DNA of 64,000 nt from Oryzisolibacter propanilivorax (GTDB lineage Bacteria > Pseudomonadota > Gammaproteobacteria > Burkholderiales > Burkholderiaceae_C): positions 248,001 through 312,000 of the forward strand of contig NZ_FNHP01000002.1 in NCBI RefSeq assembly GCF_900103645.1, written 5' to 3'. The position numbers and the translations under genes are program-made. Position 1 is the first letter of the stretch; each line of letters opens with the position of its first letter. Positions 63,260 to 64,000 of the stretch are shown piece after piece. The notes under the pieces are model-generated. The model was given only the letters and a program-made list of their open reading frames with translations, was not told where the DNA came from and did not search any database.

Positions 63260-64000
63260 CGCGGCAAGCACCCTCCGCGCCCGCCTGGACACAGCGCCGG
63301 GAGCGCAGCCACCCCTGGCTGCTGCGCCTGATGGTCTGGATCTCGCTGACCGCCGGGCGGCCCCTGGGCCGGCTGGTGCTGCGCGGCATCGCCAGCTACT
63401 TCGTGCTGTTCGCACCGGCGGCGCGGCGCGCCAGCCGTGCTTTCCTCACGCGCGTACTGGACCGCCCGGCGCGGCTGCGCGACGTGTACCGCCATGTGCT
63501 GTGGTTCGCCTCGACCATCCACGACCGGGTGTTCCTGTTGCGCGGCGACGGCCGGCCGCTGCAGGTGGAGATTGTCGGCGCCGAGGTGTTGCACGACGCC
63601 CTGGCAGCCGGGCGCGGCGCGCTGCTGATGGGGGCGCACTTCGGCAGCTTCGAGGTGCTGCGCGCCGCCGGCCGCCAGCGTGCCGGGCTGCGCGTGGGCA
63701 TGGTCATGTACGAGGACAACGCGCGCAAGGTCAACGACACGCTGCGCGCCATCAACCCTGAGGCCATGCAGGACATCATCCCGCTGGGCCGGGCGGACTC
63801 GATGCTGGCGGTGCGCGACCGGCTGGACGAGGGCTGGCTGGTCGGGCTGCTGGCGGACCGCTCGATCGGCGGCGACGCCGGCGTGCCGGTGTCCTTCCTG
63901 GGCAGCGAGGCGCGCTTTCCCACCGGCCCGTGGCGCCTGGCGATGATGCTGCGCCGCCCGGTGTTCCTCATGGCCGGGCTGTACCTGGGCGGCAACCGCT
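63256..64000 (+). CDS. Lysophospholipid acyltransferase (LpxL/HtrB-like) of polyene cluster, 3' end outside window
   Basis: Open frame from ATG 63256 (overlapping the dehydratase stop, ATGA) to the window edge, 248 residues visible. LpxL/HtrB-type acyltransferase: LMGAHFGSFEVLRAAG contains the active-site HxxxxE (His-Phe-Gly-Ser-Phe-Glu), and GLLADRSIGGDAGVPVSFLG is the second conserved block. In aryl polyene clusters such proteins attach the polyene to a lipid in the inner membrane. The gene continues beyond 64000. Confidence 0.86.
   Translation, partial: MTRQAPSAPAWTQRRERSHPWLLRLMVWISLTAGRPLGRLVLRGIASYFVLFAPAARRASRAFLTRVLDRPARLRDVYRHVLWFASTIHDRVFLLRGDGRPLQVEIVGAEVLHDALAAGRGALLMGAHFGSFEVLRAAGRQRAGLRVGMVMYEDNARKVNDTLRAINPEAMQDIIPLGRADSMLAVRDRLDEGWLVGLLADRSIGGDAGVPVSFLGSEARFPTGPWRLAMMLRRPVFLMAGLYLGGNR

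Overview
The window is chromosomal DNA from a high-GC Gram-negative bacterium. Codon use, very tight gene packing, several Bug-type (TctC-family) periplasmic binding proteins, a split MetH behind an S-adenosylhomocysteine riboswitch, and two families of short dispersed repeats all point to the Burkholderiales, most likely Comamonadaceae (Acidovorax/Delftia/Comamonas relatives). The assignment is inferred from gene content; no rRNA or tRNA is present to confirm it.

Region 1 (1-9676, all +) is an acyl-CoA catabolic locus: SDR dehydrogenase, MaoC hydratase, enoyl-CoA hydratase/isomerase, two orphan Bug binding proteins, an acyl-CoA ligase, a DUF35 plus thiolase-fold pair, an acyl-CoA dehydrogenase and a PaaI-type thioesterase. 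The substrate is unknown.

Region 2 (9791-25022) is a taurine dissimilation island. TRAP transporter genes (tauKLM-like) take up taurine, taurine dehydrogenase (tauX/tauY) makes sulfoacetaldehyde, Xsc makes acetyl phosphate and sulfite, Pta makes acetyl-CoA, and two permeases (PSE/YeiH-like and TauE) can remove the inorganic sulfur. A MocR-type regulator (tauR) and an IclR-type regulator are present. The IclR gene is followed by a CobS-like AAA+ ATPase and a CobT-like VWA protein without CobN, which is the most intriguing part of the island.

Region 3 (25199-33192) holds a LysR/CaiB-BaiF divergon, then a complete tripartite tricarboxylate transporter (tctA, tctB, tctC) joined to an oligogalacturonate-lyase-like beta-propeller and a divergent LysR gene.

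Region 4 (33236-52148) is mainly housekeeping and transport: glutamate dehydrogenase, PACE efflux protein, 3-methyladenine glycosylase, a lipoprotein, SAH riboswitch plus the large MetH fragment, an SsuABC-like ABC transporter, an orphan shikimate kinase, YihY, a glycine-zipper protein, ferredoxin-NADP reductase and a Liv-type ABC transporter with fused permeases.

Region 5 (52149-56115) is a small accessory island: a two-gene CBASS anti-phage system (Cap4-type nuclease-SAVED effector and a CD-NTase) behind a palindrome-covered promoter, an IS3-family left-end remnant and a broken LysR gene.

Region 6 (56288-64000) has a chemoreceptor, a PAP2 membrane phosphatase, and the first seven genes of an aryl-polyene-type biosynthetic cluster that runs off the right edge.
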